Position numbers and translations under genes: made by a program. A stretch of 32,793 nt of DNA, from NCBI RefSeq assembly GCF_001546855.1, contig NZ_KQ958190.1, positions 1 through 32,793 on the forward strand, given 5' to 3'. Shown here in pieces: positions 16,701 through 25,683 of the stretch. Position 1 is the stretch's first letter. Every line of letters begins with the position of its first letter. The notes beneath the pieces were generated by a model. It saw nothing but the letters and a program-made list of their open reading frames with translations. It was not told the origin of the DNA and did no database searches. The DNA is from Megasphaera sp. MJR8396C (lineage in GTDB: Bacteria; Bacillota; Negativicutes; Veillonellales; Megasphaeraceae).

Positions 16701-17126
16701 GAAGCGGTCGGGGAAAATCTGATAGACGATGGCGTGCTTAAACCAGTCCGGCGTATGAGCCCCTTTATCGTAGACCGTAATCTGATAAGACGGCGGCGCC
16801 CCTTCATAGACGGCGCCTTCCCCGCCGAGCTGTTCGTAATTATTCCCGTAGCAGCGCGTCGTATCCCCGTCGCTTACGATAAAGTAATACCATAAGAGGC
16901 AGCCTGTATCGGGAATGGGTACGACGGCTTTAAAGGCTTGGTCCTCATAGGTCATGGGCAGGATCGATTCACCGACGTTGCTCTGCCACAGGCGCACCTC
17001 GGCATGGCAGCCCTCGCCATGACCCGAAGCACCCAGGCGCAGGATGAGCCGGCTTCCCGACGGGACGGCCCCGAAGGCCGAGCGGTAATAGAAATCATGA
17101 GAGTTGTGATACAGTCGTAAGTCCAT
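13740..17126 (-). CDS. Bifunctional GH13 neopullulanase-like / GH77 4-alpha-glucanotransferase fusion
   Basis: An 1128-residue fusion of two alpha-glucan enzymes. Residues 1 to about 635 form a GH13 glycosidase of neopullulanase type, with an N-terminal beta-domain (CBM34-like), then catalytic D344 (GWRLDV), E373 (IGEVWE) and D448 (SSHDIE). From about 638 (RCGVLLHPTSLP) comes a full MalQ/GH77 domain with D926 (RVDHFRG), E973 (AEDLG) and D1025 (GTHDNN). All six catalytic acids are intact. It is the last gene of the glg operon and probably replaces a GlgX-type debrancher: GH13 cuts alpha-1,6 or alpha-1,4 bonds in limit dextrins and MalQ rearranges the oligosaccharides for GlgP. I place the start at ATG 17126 (AAAGGA upstream, family-like MDLRLYHN). 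ATG 17147 is an alternative whose GGGGGA site lies in a hairpin. Confidence 0.92.
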   Translation of the reverse strand: MDLRLYHNSHDFYYRSAFGAVPSGSRLILRLGASGHGEGCHAEVRLWQSNVGESILPMTYEDQAFKAVVPIPDTGCLLWYYFIVSDGDTTRCYGNNYEQLGGEGAVYEGAPPSYQITVYDKGAHTPDWFKHAIVYQIFPDRFCRSGDGNLWGKEGAVIHSNWYDKPYYCKREGVGDIVYYDFFGGNLKGIQEKLPYLKELGITAIYLNPIFESSSNHRYGTADYFRVDPMLGTNEEFAAFCKAAKDAGMAIILDGVFSHTGADSIYFNRFGHYPGVGAYQSKESPYYEWFRFTNYPDDYESWWGVSDLPDVEETTPSYMDFIINNKESVLKYWLNQGIRGWRLDVIDELPVPFLRQFYKTLKEENPDAVLIGEVWEDASNKVSYSEQREYLCGYDIDSAMNYAERALMVDFVTGAKEARRMNDELTRLRENYPPENFYAMLNLISSHDIERILTVLQAAGGTDVATAEDTAKKRLKLLTTWQMTMPGAPCIYYGDEAGLTGGKDPDNRRTYPWGREDWDILGWTKALTRLRTAHDALQTGRFIPLYADGDVYAFARLIEGGRDVFGKPAKDGLFIIAMNRNPSSLRTISLYTDGLAYGKFTNALHTRMEPEVTLNSRLTLTLPPLEAVILKAGEAKKKRCGVLLHPTSLPAVVGNGVLGTAAYRFVDFLKTAGQSVWQILPLMPPLAGDSPYLSESAFAGNEALISLQRLSEWGWLKKDVVTDFIAKGKGQSRSDVAAEKARILWDLSHDKDLIISWKPFREFCEANAYWLDDYALFRSIRDFFKGRPWTEWPDDIRRHEPEALKRYAKELAGTVSHVKFMQYIFDRQWHELRSYAKENGVTILGDLPMFVAHDSADCWAHQDQFDLDEDGRPVSVAGVPPDYFSADGQLWGNPLYDYEAMAADGYQWWTDRFRRMRDLFDELRVDHFRGFAAYWAVPQGAETAKEGAWKEGPGLDLFRAVYQKLGRLNLVAEDLGVITDDVCALKDALDLPGMKVFQFHLKDRADGIRSFDTEPNCIAYTGTHDNNTIRGWYEQELSESEQLHIRRMLDLGDDVSPEELVRAVIAYTYRRRAETVIVPMQDLLTLPAAARMNVPGVADGNWQWQMTEGQTTFDLARWLAKLCRHSGR

Positions 17127-17154
17127 AGAAATTCCTTTCTTCTTCATCAAGAAT

Positions 17155-17180
17155 CCCCCGTCGCGCATACCCGACGGGGG
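17155..17180 (-). promoter_or_regulatory. GC-rich intercistronic hairpin between glgA and the fusion gene
   Basis: CCCCCGTCG and CGACGGGGG form a perfect 9-bp stem with an 8-base loop. The following bases are ATTCTTG, not a T-run, so it is not a standard terminator. Its 3' arm contains GGGGG, which together with the next A would be a ribosome-binding site 6 bases before ATG 17147. Confidence 0.65.
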
Positions 17181-17197
17181 ACCCGATACTGAGCCCC

Positions 17198-18634
17198 TTA
17201 CAGCTGCAGTACACTTTCATATAAACTTATATAGGCATCGGCCGACTGGTTCCAGCTGTAATCGCTGGTCATGGCGTTATGGACCAGCTGATCCCAGACG
17301 GAGTCGTCTTCGTAATAGCCGAGCGCCCGCTTCATCGTAAACAAGAGTTCGTGGGCGTTGAAGTTCGGGAAGGTCAGACCGTTGCCCTGTCGGCTGTACT
17401 TATTGAAGGGATGGACCGTATCCTTGAGTCCCCCCGTTTCCCGAACGATGGGAATGGAACCGTAGCGCAGGGCGATGAGCTGGCTGAGACCGCACGGTTC
17501 ATACCGCGACGGCATGAGGAACATATCCGATGCCGCATAGACCTTATGGGCCAGGGCTTCATTGAACATGATGTTGGCCGAAACCTTGTTGGGATGGCGG
17601 TAGGCCAGTTCCCGGAAGGCATCTTCATAGCCAGCATCGCCGGTCCCGACCAGGACCAGCTGGACTTCGTCGTCGACGAGTTCGTCCATGATGCGCATGA
17701 CGAGATCGAGGCCCTTGTCTTCAACGAGGCGCGTGACCATGGCGATGAGAGGCACGCCGCGCTGGATGCGAAGGCCCAGTTCTTTCCGCAGGGCGTCTTT
17801 ATTTTCCCGCTTATCGGCCCGGGCCGTGGCTACAGAATACTGCTTTTTAATGTAAGGATCCGTTTCCGGATTGTAGGCATCGACGTCGAGGCCGTTCAAG
17901 ATACCCGACACCTTGCCGCTGTTGGCCCGAATATAGCCGTCGAGGCCTTCGCCGAAGTAAGGATAGGTGATTTCCTGAGCGTACGTCGGGCTGACCGTCG
18001 TGACCCGGTCGGCGTATACCAGGCCGGACTTCATGTAGTTGACGCAGCCGTCGCATTCGAGGTTGCCGTTATCAAAGAGTTCCTGCGGCAGGCCGATGAT
18101 ATCGCGCATGATAGACGGCGGATAGATGCCCTGATACTTCAGGTTATGGATCGTATAGACCAACTTCATATCCTGATAAAAGGGATCGTGGCTAAAGTCT
18201 TCTTTAAGGAAGACCCCCATCAGGCCCGTATGCCAGTCGTTGCAGTGGATGATATCGGGCTTAAAATCGACGGCGGGCAGCATGGTCAGGACGGCGCGGC
18301 AGAAATAAGCAAACCGTTCGGCGTCATCGCCGTAGCCGTAGAGATTGTCCCGCTTAAAATACCATTCGTTGTCGATAAAATAGACGGTGACCCCGTCCTG
18401 TTCTACCGCTTCGACGCCGTAATAGAGCTGGCGCCAAGACAAGTTGACCGTACCGGTGACAACAGTCTTCATCTTTTCTTTTACGGCATCAGCGATACCG
18501 CTATATTTCGGAATGACCAGTCGGACGTCCACGCCCTTTTGGGCTAAGGCCTTGGGCAAGGCCCCCATGACATCGGCCAAGCCGCCTGTTTTAATAAATG
18601 GCACTGCTTCTGAGGCCACAAATAATACCTTCAT
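17198..18634 (-). CDS. glgA: Glycogen synthase (ADP-glucose type, GT5)
   Basis: Adds glucose from ADP-glucose to the non-reducing end of alpha-1,4-glucan. The 478-residue product starts MKVLFVASEAVPFIKTGGLADV, where K15 in KTGG is the ADP-glucose-binding lysine. The C-terminal MPSRYEPCGLSQL motif and the ETGGLKDTV segment are typical GT5 features. Length is normal. ATG 18634 has a strong GGGGAGGG site 7 bases upstream. The same frame stays open for 46 more codons to ATG 18772, which has its own AGAAGG site 17 bases after the glgB stop; a basic N-terminal extension is therefore possible. It lies between glgB and the GH13-GH77 gene in the operon. Confidence 0.96.
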   Translation of the reverse strand: MKVLFVASEAVPFIKTGGLADVMGALPKALAQKGVDVRLVIPKYSGIADAVKEKMKTVVTGTVNLSWRQLYYGVEAVEQDGVTVYFIDNEWYFKRDNLYGYGDDAERFAYFCRAVLTMLPAVDFKPDIIHCNDWHTGLMGVFLKEDFSHDPFYQDMKLVYTIHNLKYQGIYPPSIMRDIIGLPQELFDNGNLECDGCVNYMKSGLVYADRVTTVSPTYAQEITYPYFGEGLDGYIRANSGKVSGILNGLDVDAYNPETDPYIKKQYSVATARADKRENKDALRKELGLRIQRGVPLIAMVTRLVEDKGLDLVMRIMDELVDDEVQLVLVGTGDAGYEDAFRELAYRHPNKVSANIMFNEALAHKVYAASDMFLMPSRYEPCGLSQLIALRYGSIPIVRETGGLKDTVHPFNKYSRQGNGLTFPNFNAHELLFTMKRALGYYEDDSVWDQLVHNAMTSDYSWNQSADAYISLYESVLQL

Positions 18635-18788
18635 CGTCTGTCCCTCCCCTTTACGGTCTGATGTAGTCCGCACCGATTCGACCTTTCCTTCGGCGCGGCG
18701 CTTTATCGATGGTGATTGATTGTTAACTGATACCCGCCGTCTCATTTGATGCCGGCGTGATCCCTTTTTCATGCAGTTGCCTTCTTTC

Positions 18789-20735
18789 TCATGCTTTTGG
18801 CCCTTCGTCCAGACTTTCATGGGCTTCCAATAGATGCTTCGAATCTTCCGTGAGTCGCAGGTAAATCGTCGCCAAGGGCGGCAGGGTCAATTCGATGGAC
18901 TGGTCCATGCCGTGCATAGGTACATCCTGAGCCGTAAAGACGCCTTCATTTAAGACGTTGGAGCCGCCAAAGGCTTCGGCATCACTGTTAAAGACTTCGA
19001 CGTAGTCGCCCTTGACGGGGACGCCGATACGGTACGAATGGCGGACGACGGGCGTAAAGTTGCAGAGGACGACCGTCGAATCCTTTTCGTCTTTCCCCGT
19101 CCGGAAGAAGGCGATGGCGCTGTTGTCATTGTCGTCGCAGCTGATCCAGGAAAAGCCCGACCAGTCGCAGTCTTCTTCCCACAGTTCCGGATGGTCGACG
19201 TAATACTCGTTCAGCTGGCGCACGTAGTCGTGCATGGCCAAATGCATGGGATAATTCAAGAGGTGCCAATCGAGGCTGTCGTCGTACTTCCATTCGATGA
19301 ACTGGCCGAATTCACTGCCCATGAACAAGAGTTTCTTGCCAGGATGGGCCATCCAGTAGCCGTAGAAGGCTCTAAGGCCGGCAAATTTCTGCCAGTAATC
19401 GCCGGGCATCTTGTCGAGGAGCGAGTGTTTGCCGTGGACGACTTCATCGTGCGACAAGGGCAGGATGAAGTTTTCCGAAAAGGCGTAGCACAAGGAAAAG
19501 GTAATGAGGTTGTGATTGTCCTTGCGGAACAGCGGATCCATGGACATATAACGCAGCATGTCATTCATCCAGCCCATGTTCCACTTATAATTGAAACCCA
19601 GGCCGCCGACGTCGACCGGTTTGGTGACGAGGGGCCAAGCCGATGATTCTTCAGCAATCATCAGGGCCTGCGGAAACTCCTTAAAGACGGCCGCATTGAG
19701 ATGGCGCAAAAAGTCGATGGCTTCCAGATTTTCCCGGCCGCCGTACTTATTGGGCTGCCAGCCGCCATCGGGATGGCCGTAGTCGAGGTACAGCATATTG
19801 GCCACAGCGTCGATGCGCAGGCCGTCGATATGGAACTGACTCAGCCAAAAGAGGGCACTGGAAATGAGGAAGGACTGGACTTCCGTCCGCCCGTAATCGA
19901 AGTTCATCGTATCCCATTCTTTATTTTCGGCCAGGATCGGATTGCCCGATTCGTAGCACGGTTCGCCGTCGAAGTGGCGCAGGCCGTGGGCGTCGCGGCA
20001 AAAGTGGCCCGGTACCCAGTCGAGGATGACACCGATGCCGTTCCGATGGCAGTGGTCGATGAGATACATGAAGTCTTCGGGCTTGCCATAGCGGCTGGTC
20101 GCTGAAAAATAGCCCGTTCCCTGGTAGCCCCAGGAACCATCAAAGGGATATTCGCACAGCGGCATGAGCTCGATATGGGTGTAATGCATGTCTTTTACGT
20201 AAGCGACCAGCTCTTCGGCGATATCGCGGTAAGTCAGCATGCCGCCATCTTCCCCGCGCCGCCACGATCCGAGATGGACTTCGTAGGTCAGCATCGGCTT
20301 ACGGTAGGAATCGTAAGCTTCGCGGCTTTCCATCCATTTCTTATCGCGCCAGGTATAGTGGAGCTTGGTCAATTTCGATGCCGTATTCGGCCGTACTTCC
20401 GACCAGAAGGCGTAAGGGTCGCTCTTTAAGATACGTTCCCCCGACGCCGTCGTAATGGCGTATTTATAAATGTCCCCTTCTTGCAGGCCTTCTATATATG
20501 CGACCCAAATGCCATTGCCTTGGCTGCTTCGTTCCATCGGGTTGGCATCGTCATCCCAATGGTTGAAGTCACCGACGACACTGACCTTCTGTGCGTGCGG
20601 CGCCCAGACGGCAAAGCGCACGCAGGATTTACGGTGCCGTGAAGAAAAATGAGCACCGAACAGTCGATAGCTGGCATAATTCGTACCCTGGTGATACAAG
20701 AAGGTACTGTATTCGTCGATTGCACTGAGTTTCAT
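18789..20735 (-). CDS. glgB: 1,4-alpha-glucan branching enzyme (GH13)
   Basis: Creates alpha-1,6 branch points in glycogen. The 648-residue protein has an N-terminal CBM48 module (VRFAVWAPHAQKVSVVGDFNHW near 39-60), then the catalytic barrel with D309 (GLRIDAV), E362 (MIAEESS) and D430 (LSHDEVVHGK). The 53- and 68-residue spacings of these acids match characterised GlgB. The C-terminal all-beta domain is present. Start ATG 20735 is 19 bases after the glgP stop, with GGGGGA upstream. It lacks the extra N-terminal domain of enterobacterial enzymes, as usual in Firmicutes. Confidence 0.96.
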   Translation of the reverse strand: MKLSAIDEYSTFLYHQGTNYASYRLFGAHFSSRHRKSCVRFAVWAPHAQKVSVVGDFNHWDDDANPMERSSQGNGIWVAYIEGLQEGDIYKYAITTASGERILKSDPYAFWSEVRPNTASKLTKLHYTWRDKKWMESREAYDSYRKPMLTYEVHLGSWRRGEDGGMLTYRDIAEELVAYVKDMHYTHIELMPLCEYPFDGSWGYQGTGYFSATSRYGKPEDFMYLIDHCHRNGIGVILDWVPGHFCRDAHGLRHFDGEPCYESGNPILAENKEWDTMNFDYGRTEVQSFLISSALFWLSQFHIDGLRIDAVANMLYLDYGHPDGGWQPNKYGGRENLEAIDFLRHLNAAVFKEFPQALMIAEESSAWPLVTKPVDVGGLGFNYKWNMGWMNDMLRYMSMDPLFRKDNHNLITFSLCYAFSENFILPLSHDEVVHGKHSLLDKMPGDYWQKFAGLRAFYGYWMAHPGKKLLFMGSEFGQFIEWKYDDSLDWHLLNYPMHLAMHDYVRQLNEYYVDHPELWEEDCDWSGFSWISCDDNDNSAIAFFRTGKDEKDSTVVLCNFTPVVRHSYRIGVPVKGDYVEVFNSDAEAFGGSNVLNEGVFTAQDVPMHGMDQSIELTLPPLATIYLRLTEDSKHLLEAHESLDEGPKA

Positions 20736-20754
20736 CGCATAATCCCCCTGTCAT

Positions 20755-23187
20755 TCAGTCATGCTTAGACGGTTTAAGGTGCCAAATGTCGTTGGCGTAC
20801 TGTTCGATCGTCCGGTCGCTGGAAAAGTATCCCGACTGAGCAATGTTGACGACACTGGCCCGCAACCAGTCTGATTTATTTCCATACCGCTTGGCAATTT
20901 CCTTCTGAGCCTCACAGTAGGCTTTAAAATCTTTCAGGACGAAGTATTCGTCGTTCTTTTCGAGGAATGATTCATAGAGCAGGCCGAAATAATCACCGCC
21001 CACCGTTCCGTCGACGAGGGCATCCATGAGGCGGCGGATTTCAGGATCGCTGCTGTACATCTTCCACGACGAATAGCCGCCGCGGACGTAGTAATTCATG
21101 ACTTCATCGGCCCGGAGCCCGAAGATGACGCAGTTGTCATCGCCGATGAGGCGGTGGATTTCGACGTTGGCCCCGTCCATGGTCCCGAGGGTGATGGCGC
21201 CGTTCATCATGAATTTCATATTCCCCGTCCCCGACGCTTCCTTGCCGGCCGTCGAAATCTGTTCGCTGACGTCGGCTGCCGGGAAGAGCATCTGTCCCAG
21301 GGAGACGTTGTAGTTTTCAAGGAACAGGACTTTCAACTGCTGGTTGACCGTCCGGTCGCTGTTAATCATGTGGGACACGACGTTGATCAGGCGAATCGTT
21401 TCCTTGGCTTCGCCGTAGCTGGCCGCTGCCTTGCCGCCGAAGAGATAAGTCCGCGGCGTAATCTTCATGGACGGATTATCCTTCAAGAGGAAGTAAAGGT
21501 GCAGGATATGGAGGATATTGAGGGTCTGGCGCTTATACAAGTGAATGCGCTTGATCTGAATATCGAAGATAGAATCGGTCCGGATATCCTGATTATATTT
21601 GTCCTTAATGTAGCGGGCCAGCCATTCTTTGCGTTCGGTCTTGACCTTGGCCAGTTGTTCCTTAAAGGAAGCATCGTCTTTATAGGCCATGAGTTCCGAC
21701 AGTCTGGCCGGCGTCTTACGCCACTTGTCCCCAATCGTATCGTCGATGAGGGATGCCAGTTTCGGATTGGCTTCAATGAGCCAGCGGCGATGAGAAATGC
21801 CGTTAGTCTTATTGGAAAAGCGCTGCGGGAAACAGGTGTAGAACTGATGGAGCGTCGAATCCTTCAAGATCTGCGAGTGGATTTCGGCGACGCCGTTGAC
21901 GCTGTGACTGCCGAGGACCGACAAGTGAGCCATGTGAATCTGACCGTCCCACAAAATAGCTACGTCACGGGCCTTATTTTCATCGCCCGGATAGCGGCGG
22001 CGGACTTCCTGCAGCCAGCGGTTATTGATTTCTTCGATAATTAAATAAATTCGCGGCAAGAGGTCCTTGAACATGGGAATGGACCATTTTTCCAGGGCTT
22101 CCGGCAGGATCGTATGGTTGGTGTAGGCTACGGTCCGGACGGTGATTTCCCAGGCAGACTGCCACGACAAGCCTTCTTCATCCATGAAGATACGCATCAG
22201 TTCCGGAATGACCAGTGCCGGATGGGTATCGTTGATGTGGATGGCTACGTACTGGGCGAAGCGATAGATGCTTTCGCCGTATTTTTGCTTATAATGACGA
22301 ACGATGCTTTGGACACCGGCCGATACGAAGAAGTATTCCTGCATCAGGCGCAGGCGGCGGCCGTCTTCAGTACTATCGTCAGGATAGAGGAAACGCGAAA
22401 TCTGCTGGACACTGTCTTTATAGCGGAAGGCCCGGTGGCGGTCCCCCATGGACAGTTCCTTATAGACTTCTTCCCGAGAGTACTCGGCCCGCCACAGGCG
22501 CAGGGTATTGACCGTGTCATTGTGACAGCCAATGATCGGCACGTCGTAGGGGACGACCTTGACCGTCGAGAACTGTTCATGAACGCATTCAAGATGACCG
22601 TCTCCCGTAGGCCGCATATAGGCATTGCCGCCGAAGCGGACGTAGACGGCCTTGTCGACCTTCTTGACTTCCCAGGGATAACCCTTGGACAGCCAGTTAT
22701 CCGGCAGTTCTACCTGCTGGTTGTCGACGATGCGTTGGTTAAAGAGGCCGTACTGGTAGCGGATGCTGTTGCCGTGTCCGGGAAGGGACAAGGCGGCTAA
22801 AGAGTCGATGAAGCAGGCTGCCAAGCGGCCCAATCCCCCATTCCCGAGACCGGGATCGCGTTCGGCCGGGATGACGTCTTCCAGATCCCAGCCCAGGTCT
22901 TTCAGACCGTCCCGGCAGATGTTGTCCATATCGACATTGAGGAGATTTGATTCCAACAAGCGGCCCATGAGAAATTCGATGGAAAAATAATAGACTTGTT
23001 TGACTTTTTTCGCAGCATAAGATTGATTGGTACGGATCCAATCTTCACTGACCAGATCGCGGATCATGTAGGCAATGGTCTGATAGACTTCGTTCAAGGT
23101 TAACTCCTGCAGTTCCTTTTCCCACAGTCGGTAGGCTTTTTCTGTAAACAACCGTTTGAATTCTTCCTTGTCCTGCCATGTTTTCAT
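20755..23187 (-). CDS. glgP: Glycogen phosphorylase (GT35)
   Basis: A PLP-dependent enzyme that releases glucose-1-phosphate from glycogen ends. At 810 residues it is of normal length. The PLP lysine is K658 in the conserved EASGTGNMKFMMNG segment, followed by GTMDGANVEI. N-terminal marks such as YYFSIEFLMGRLL and the GNGGLGRLAACF motif are also present. It lies third in the operon, 27 bases after glgD, between the precursor genes and the polymerising genes, so storage and breakdown enzymes are made from one message. GGGGA precedes the ATG by 9 bases. Confidence 0.96.
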   Translation of the reverse strand: MKTWQDKEEFKRLFTEKAYRLWEKELQELTLNEVYQTIAYMIRDLVSEDWIRTNQSYAAKKVKQVYYFSIEFLMGRLLESNLLNVDMDNICRDGLKDLGWDLEDVIPAERDPGLGNGGLGRLAACFIDSLAALSLPGHGNSIRYQYGLFNQRIVDNQQVELPDNWLSKGYPWEVKKVDKAVYVRFGGNAYMRPTGDGHLECVHEQFSTVKVVPYDVPIIGCHNDTVNTLRLWRAEYSREEVYKELSMGDRHRAFRYKDSVQQISRFLYPDDSTEDGRRLRLMQEYFFVSAGVQSIVRHYKQKYGESIYRFAQYVAIHINDTHPALVIPELMRIFMDEEGLSWQSAWEITVRTVAYTNHTILPEALEKWSIPMFKDLLPRIYLIIEEINNRWLQEVRRRYPGDENKARDVAILWDGQIHMAHLSVLGSHSVNGVAEIHSQILKDSTLHQFYTCFPQRFSNKTNGISHRRWLIEANPKLASLIDDTIGDKWRKTPARLSELMAYKDDASFKEQLAKVKTERKEWLARYIKDKYNQDIRTDSIFDIQIKRIHLYKRQTLNILHILHLYFLLKDNPSMKITPRTYLFGGKAAASYGEAKETIRLINVVSHMINSDRTVNQQLKVLFLENYNVSLGQMLFPAADVSEQISTAGKEASGTGNMKFMMNGAITLGTMDGANVEIHRLIGDDNCVIFGLRADEVMNYYVRGGYSSWKMYSSDPEIRRLMDALVDGTVGGDYFGLLYESFLEKNDEYFVLKDFKAYCEAQKEIAKRYGNKSDWLRASVVNIAQSGYFSSDRTIEQYANDIWHLKPSKHD

Positions 23188-23214
23188 ATGCTTATTATCC
23201 CCTTTGTCAAAACA

Positions 23215-24336
23215 CTAACGTACGGAACATTTACCGATGCACAATAAGTCATCGGCAGTCCGCTTCAAGACGGCTTCCGGCTGGATGACCGAGTTCTTGT
23301 CGCAGACGACGTAATCGAGTTCAGCATCTTCGCCGATGACCGAGTGCTGCATGATAATGCTGTTGCGGATGACCGCATTCCTTCCGACCCGGACGCGGCG
23401 GAAGAGAATCGAGTTTTCCACACGCCCTTCGATGATGCAGCCATTGGCGATGAGAGAGTTGGAAACGTGAGATTCTTCCATGTATTTGGCCGGCGCTTCG
23501 TCTTTGATCTTAGTATAAATGCGATGGTCTAAATCTTTAAGAAGCAGTTCGTGCCAAATACGGCTGTCGCGCAGGTCCATATTGACTTCAAAATACGATT
23601 GGAGCGAATCGATTCGTTTGGCGTAGCCCTGATAGTTGTAGCCAAAGATGCGCAGGCGGTCGACGTTACGCTGGAACACATCGGTAATGAGATGGGTGTA
23701 CCCCTGCGAGTAGGCCCGGCGGATGCAGTCCTGGAGGACGTCGCAGTCGATGATGATGCCCCGCTGGTAGAGGTTGTCCCCGGCTTTGACTTCCATCTTG
23801 GAATCGATGGCCCGAACCCGATCAGTGCAGTCCGTGTCGATGGTCAGGACATAGCCTTCGCGGTTGAAATCATATTTCTGCTTCTGGTAAATGAGGGTTA
23901 CGTCGGCATTATTGCGGCGATGGAAGTGGAGCACTTCATCGTAATCGATATTCTGCACCATGTCGCAGCCCGACAGCAGTGCGTAGCGCTTATTGGCCCG
24001 CCGGATAAAGACTAGATTCTTGTAATAGGCGGCAATGTCGCCTTCGACGGGATTTTCGATGTCGGACCGTTCTTCCGGCAAATAAAACAACCCGTCGCCC
24101 TTATGGGCCAGGCCCCATTCTTTCCCGGAACAGATGTGGTCCAAGACCGAGCGCGACTGGCTCGAGAGCATGAGGCCGACGTTTTCGATGCCGGCATTGA
24201 CCATGTTCGACAGAGTAAAGTCGATGAGGCGGTATTTTCCGCCAATGGGAAGGGTCGCCAAGGGGCGCGTGTCATTGATTTCCTTTAACGGGCGGTCTTC
24301 ACGCATGTTGATGAGACCGATCATATTACTGTTCAT
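23215..24336 (-). CDS. glgD: Glucose-1-phosphate adenylyltransferase, regulatory-type subunit
   Basis: A 373-residue GlgC paralogue. The fold is recognisable ([24 protein letters not shown]), and the C-terminal left-handed beta-helix repeats ([23 protein letters not shown]) are present. The N-terminal nucleotide-binding loop GGxGxRL seen in GlgC is missing and replaced by [21 protein letters not shown]. This loss is normal for GlgD, which pairs with GlgC and raises its activity. Its ATG overlaps the glgC stop by 4 bases (ATGA), consistent with coupled translation and a hetero-oligomer. Confidence 0.94.
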   Translation of the reverse strand: MNSNMIGLINMREDRPLKEINDTRPLATLPIGGKYRLIDFTLSNMVNAGIENVGLMLSSQSRSVLDHICSGKEWGLAHKGDGLFYLPEERSDIENPVEGDIAAYYKNLVFIRRANKRYALLSGCDMVQNIDYDEVLHFHRRNNADVTLIYQKQKYDFNREGYVLTIDTDCTDRVRAIDSKMEVKAGDNLYQRGIIIDCDVLQDCIRRAYSQGYTHLITDVFQRNVDRLRIFGYNYQGYAKRIDSLQSYFEVNMDLRDSRIWHELLLKDLDHRIYTKIKDEAPAKYMEESHVSNSLIANGCIIEGRVENSILFRRVRVGRNAVIRNSIIMQHSVIGEDAELDYVVCDKNSVIQPEAVLKRTADDLLCIGKCSVR

Positions 24337-25508
24337 AGCGATTCTTCCCCTTTCACGGTAACGGCTTCCGGTTCACCGTCTCTAAGTTGTGCCTTGCGGC
24401 CGAGAACGGCGACCGAGCCGTCTTTATTGCGCAGAACTGCACCGGGATAGATGTGGCATCGTTCCCCTAAGATAGCCTTGTCGATGACGGCATTTTCTTC
24501 AACGACTGAGCCAGGCATGATGACCGAATTGGTGACCTTGGCCCCTTCCTTGATGGTAACGCCGTAGAAAATGACGGAGTTGCTGACGTTGCCGAGGATT
24601 TCAGAACCTTCGGCGATGAGCGAACTCTTGGCCGAGCCCTTAGGTCCGATGAGGTGCGGCGGAAAACTCTGGTTGCCCGAATAGATGCGCCAGTTGCTGT
24701 CGCGAAGATTGATGGGCGGTTCATCTGCCAATAGGCCCATATTGGCCTGCCAAAGGCTGTCGATGGTGCCGACATCCTTCCAGTAGCCTTCAAAGGGATA
24801 GGCGTAGAGCGGAACCTGATCGGCCAGCATGGTAGGAATGACATTTTTCCCAAAGTCGTGTTCCGACTTTTCATCCTTGGCATCGGCCCGGAGATAGTCT
24901 TCGAGGACCGACCGGTCGAAAATGTAAATCCCCATGGAAGCCAGGTTGCTTTCGGGCTTAGCCGGTTTTTCCTGGAACTTATTGATGCGCATGTCTTCGT
25001 CGGCGACCATGATGCCGAAGCGGCTGGCTTCGTCCCAGGGAACGCGAATGGTGCCGATGGTGACCTTAGCCTTGTGTTTCTTGTGGAAATTGAGCATCTT
25101 GTCGTAATCCATGGAATAGATGTGGTCACCGGACAAGATAAGGACATAGTCGTCACCGACCATATCGACGAAATTCAAATTCTGATAAATGGCATCGGCT
25201 GTGCCGCGATACCAATTAGAACCGCCGTCGCTCTGATAAGGCGGCAAAACATAGGTACCGCCCCGGTTGGAGTCGAGATTCCAAGAGCTGCCGTTCCCGA
25301 TGTACCAATTCAGTTCGAGAGGCTGATATTGGGTCAGGATTCCGACCGTATCGATGCCAGAGTTACGGCAGTTGCTCAGGGGGAAATCGATGATGCGGTA
25401 TTTTCCTCCGAACAAGAGGCCCGGCTTGGCTTGGTCTTTGGTCAGGACGCCAAGTCGGCTCCCCTTTCCACCAGCCAGGATCATAGCCAGGCAATTAGAT
25501 TTTTTCAT
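24333..25508 (-). CDS. glgC: Glucose-1-phosphate adenylyltransferase, catalytic subunit
   Basis: Makes ADP-glucose from ATP and glucose-1-phosphate, the committed step of glycogen synthesis. The 391-residue protein starts [20 protein letters not shown] with the nucleotide-binding loop at about 12-20, continues with the [17 protein letters not shown] segment, and ends with beta-helix repeats. ATG 25508 is chosen because AGGAGG lies 8 bases upstream. The frame stays open for 28 more codons, but no ribosome-binding site or family homology supports that start. It is the first gene of the six-gene glg operon, after a 400-bp AT-rich intergenic region. Confidence 0.96.
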   Translation of the reverse strand: MKKSNCLAMILAGGKGSRLGVLTKDQAKPGLLFGGKYRIIDFPLSNCRNSGIDTVGILTQYQPLELNWYIGNGSSWNLDSNRGGTYVLPPYQSDGGSNWYRGTADAIYQNLNFVDMVGDDYVLILSGDHIYSMDYDKMLNFHKKHKAKVTIGTIRVPWDEASRFGIMVADEDMRINKFQEKPAKPESNLASMGIYIFDRSVLEDYLRADAKDEKSEHDFGKNVIPTMLADQVPLYAYPFEGYWKDVGTIDSLWQANMGLLADEPPINLRDSNWRIYSGNQSFPPHLIGPKGSAKSSLIAEGSEILGNVSNSVIFYGVTIKEGAKVTNSVIMPGSVVEENAVIDKAILGERCHIYPGAVLRNKDGSVAVLGRKAQLRDGEPEAVTVKGEESL

Positions 25509-25599
25509 AAAAGCGCCTCCTAACGCGACTTCGGTCCGGCGGCTTGAAAAAAATGAATGCCCTATGTCGAAAATGAGCTGACGGACCTGCATCTAACAG

Positions 25600-25683
25600 C
25601 ACATACTATATACATATAATATGTACCGTAACTTGTTTTATGATTATAGTATTAATTATACACCAAATCTGTTAGAAATTTAA
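25600..25683 (-). promoter_or_regulatory. AT-rich promoter region of the glg operon with palindrome
   Basis: Two TATAAT boxes lie on the minus strand at 25655-25660 and 25643-25648. Neither has a good -35 at 17 bases, which fits a promoter needing an activator. Downstream is a perfect palindrome, TACATAT-A-ATATGTA (25611-25625), possibly an operator. GGTCCG (near 25583) and CGGACC (near 25530) could form a long-range leader stem. The rest of 25684-25830 is AT-rich with no gene that I can support. Confidence 0.4.

Noticed and set aside
17279-18547. 422-codon plus-strand frame opposite glgA
   Set aside because: Low-complexity hydrophobic/charged antisense translation of a well-identified glgA; no ribosome-binding site or recognisable domain.
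25509-25592. 28-residue N-terminal extension or leader peptide of glgC
   Set aside because: In frame, but without a ribosome-binding site; the AGGAGG-supported ATG at 25508 matches the family start.
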